Shown piece after piece: positions 62,514 through 64,000 of a stretch of DNA of 64,000 nt; position 1 is the stretch's first letter, and each line of letters begins with the position of its first letter. The notes beneath the pieces were generated by a model. The model did no database searches, had not been told where the DNA came from, and was given only the letters and a program-made list of their open reading frames with translations. The position numbers and the translations under genes are program-made. This DNA comes from Leishmania donovani (lineage: Eukaryota; Euglenozoa; Kinetoplastea; Trypanosomatida; Trypanosomatidae), in assembly GCF_000227135.1 (NCBI RefSeq), contig NC_018259.1, positions 715,890 through 779,889 on the forward strand. Reading direction: 5' to 3'.

Positions 62514-64000
62514 ATTGCCGGTAGAAGAGGAGAAGGCGCCAGCTGGGCAAAAATCGTTGCAGCAGTAATGGTCGCACAAGAGGAAGGTGCCCCTCCCGTG
62601 TTTGTGCGTGATGCGCGAGTCCTCGCTCAAGATCTCGTTGGCGGGGTGTTGGAGCACGTTGCCAAGACAAGCCTTGAGACCAGGGCGCCTGCTGCCCTTT
62701 TTTGTTCCCCAACCCCCACTCCCTCCTTCTCTTGCACTTGCAGCGCACAGAAACACACACGAAACCGAGCGAGGCGCTTATGCGCATGACGGCCAATGCC
62801 GGAATCGCACGCCCACAAACAGAAAAAAGATCACAAGAAAAGCAGTGGTCGTGACAGCAGCGAACGTGATCGCAAAAAAAAAAAACGCAGGAAAACTGTG
62901 TGAGGGAAAGCCTCAGCAAACAACAAGAGCAACGCGGCACCACAGACGAATCCAAGTGCGCGTCCGTGTGTGTTTGTGTGTGCGTGTGGGAGTGGACAAG
63001 TGCAAGCTCTGCGGCGGAAGAGAAATGTGCTGTGGGCGGGCCAGAGAGAACACCAATAAGGCAGACATCAGCGCAAGCATTCAATGGAGGGTGAGAAAAA
63101 GGGAAGTGCGAGCAGCGCCTACAAGGCGAGGGCGTACAGACAGAGGTAGAAAGGACAACTACACCATTGTAGAAGGGGCCGGAACCATATCACGGTCCCC
63201 TGCGCATTCGAGGGTGTGCCCTACTCACCTCCACCCCCCCCCCACAACAGAACGCACACGTCTACGTCTCGCAAAAGCAAAAAGACGAAGGGTGCGCAAT
63301 ACGACACCATCCTGCTCCTTCCTTTGCTTTCCTTCGTGTATCGCAGCTAGGCTCAGCACAATGCACAAGAGTGCGCCTGAACGCTGTTCGAAGATACGCG
63401 TGAGCCCAAGCAGCTTACAGTGAAGCCTACCAAAACATACACCGCGTTCCTTTCTCCGCTGTTGTTCAAGCTGTGCCCATGACGCTAAAATAGAAAGTAA
63501 GCCAGACAGCACACTAGCAACCCCGTCGCAGGCGCCGCATCGCCTGGTGCGAAGCAGCATGAGACACACGTGCTACAGCAATGCGCCGACTCAGCCATCT
63601 GAGCATGGCCTCTGCCTCAAACTCTACCCACCACGGCCGCCTCGCAGGCCGACTCGCAGGCCGCTCCCCCATCATGCCGGTCGCCGCACGGTGTGTGTCC
63701 ACCATCAGGGATGGTACTCGGGCTCCCCACACCAGTGGGCAGTTAGGGCCGGAAAGGGGTGCGCTCTAGCCACGCGTACACTCTGCCTAACACAAGCATG
63801 GCACAACCGTGTCCGCTGTCGCGGCTAACTCCGACACAAGGCCATCCTGGACCTGAGCGCCGACATCAGTAGTGATGCACCGCTCTGGCCGCTCCTTCGT
63901 CGAACATCCTTGACAAAATAAGCACAAAGTGCTCCGGCGTTTACCAGGCATGGGGATGGAGGGGGGGGGCTGCTCGGCGTCCACCCAGAGAGGTGTTCGC
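62514..64000. other. Spacer with SIDER copy G at the window edge
   Basis: Holds the 5' flank of the 476-residue gene, including a T-rich tract on the transcribed strand at about 62873-62886, C and CA runs, and SIDER copy G near the window end. A + strand pyrimidine run ending in CAG at 62700-62743 has no + strand gene behind it. No RNA gene was recognised. Confidence 0.55.
63530..63985. repeat. SIDER-like retroposon remnant, copy G (second subtype)
   Basis: The left 130 bases match copy E nearly base for base (CGCATCGCCTGGTGCGAAGC, CGACTCAGCCATCTGAGCAT). The middle part keeps a shortened form of the CA-containing section and the core reads GCGCCGACATCAGTAGTGAT. It probably lies in the 3' UTR of a minus-strand gene beyond the window. 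Confidence 0.7.

Noticed and set aside
62700..62743. Pyrimidine tract ending in CAG on the + strand, like a splice acceptor
   Set aside because: No + strand gene follows and all genes here are on the minus strand, so it is probably chance.
1..64000. CRISPR arrays, rRNA and tRNA genes, telomeric repeats, strand-switch region
   Set aside because: No spaced repeat array, no recognisable tRNA or rRNA sequence, no telomere hexamer run, and no change of coding strand was seen by reading; a covariance-model search would be needed to exclude small snoRNAs.

Overview
The window reads as nuclear DNA of a trypanosomatid, almost certainly Leishmania. Every supportable gene lies on the minus strand as one polycistronic array, genes lack introns, spacers are long (0.7-4 kb) and rich in microsatellites, pyrimidine tracts precede many start codons on the transcribed strand, and SIDER-like retroposon remnants lie in the 3' flanks. 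From memory, a tandem iron superoxide dismutase B pair next to an HSP60 gene resembles chromosome 32 of L. major. I cannot assign the species.

Layout in + coordinates (transcription runs from high to low): 1-4.4 kb, two iron superoxide dismutase genes in tandem. 6.7-10.3 kb, a RABL2-type ciliary GTPase and a divergent mitochondrial HSP60. 11-16.2 kb, an unidentified protein and a cation diffusion facilitator that looks like the non-transporting ZnT6 type with a His-rich tail. 16.8-19.1 kb, a broken, unidentified coding locus interrupted by two 99-N gaps whose flanks are duplicated, so they look like unmerged contig ends. 19.3-25.2 kb, a Dpb4/POLE3-like histone-fold protein and an EXD1-like DEDDy exonuclease. 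28-38.3 kb, three large trypanosomatid proteins of unknown function, one with a C-terminal PDZ-like segment. 41-43 kb, a RUS/DUF647 membrane protein. 43-46.9 kb, a gene-poor stretch with a 326-N gap inside a SIDER. 46.9-51.7 kb, a coiled-coil protein and a DNAJB13-like J protein. 54.8-56.1 kb, a pseudogene with two in-frame TAG codons. 58.7-62.5 kb, a PlsC-type acyltransferase and a disordered protein.

The genes do not form one pathway, as is usual for trypanosomatid arrays. Two themes recur: flagellum or cilium (RABL2, DNAJB13-like) and mitochondrion (HSP60, RUS protein, probably the 1410-residue protein). Regulation is expected after transcription, and seven SIDER-like copies supply candidate 3' UTR elements. 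I found no convincing novel multi-gene system. The most interesting items are the mosaic between the two SOD genes, the degenerate CDF transporter, the J protein with a displaced HPD, the TAG-interrupted gene and the near-identical SIDER copies.
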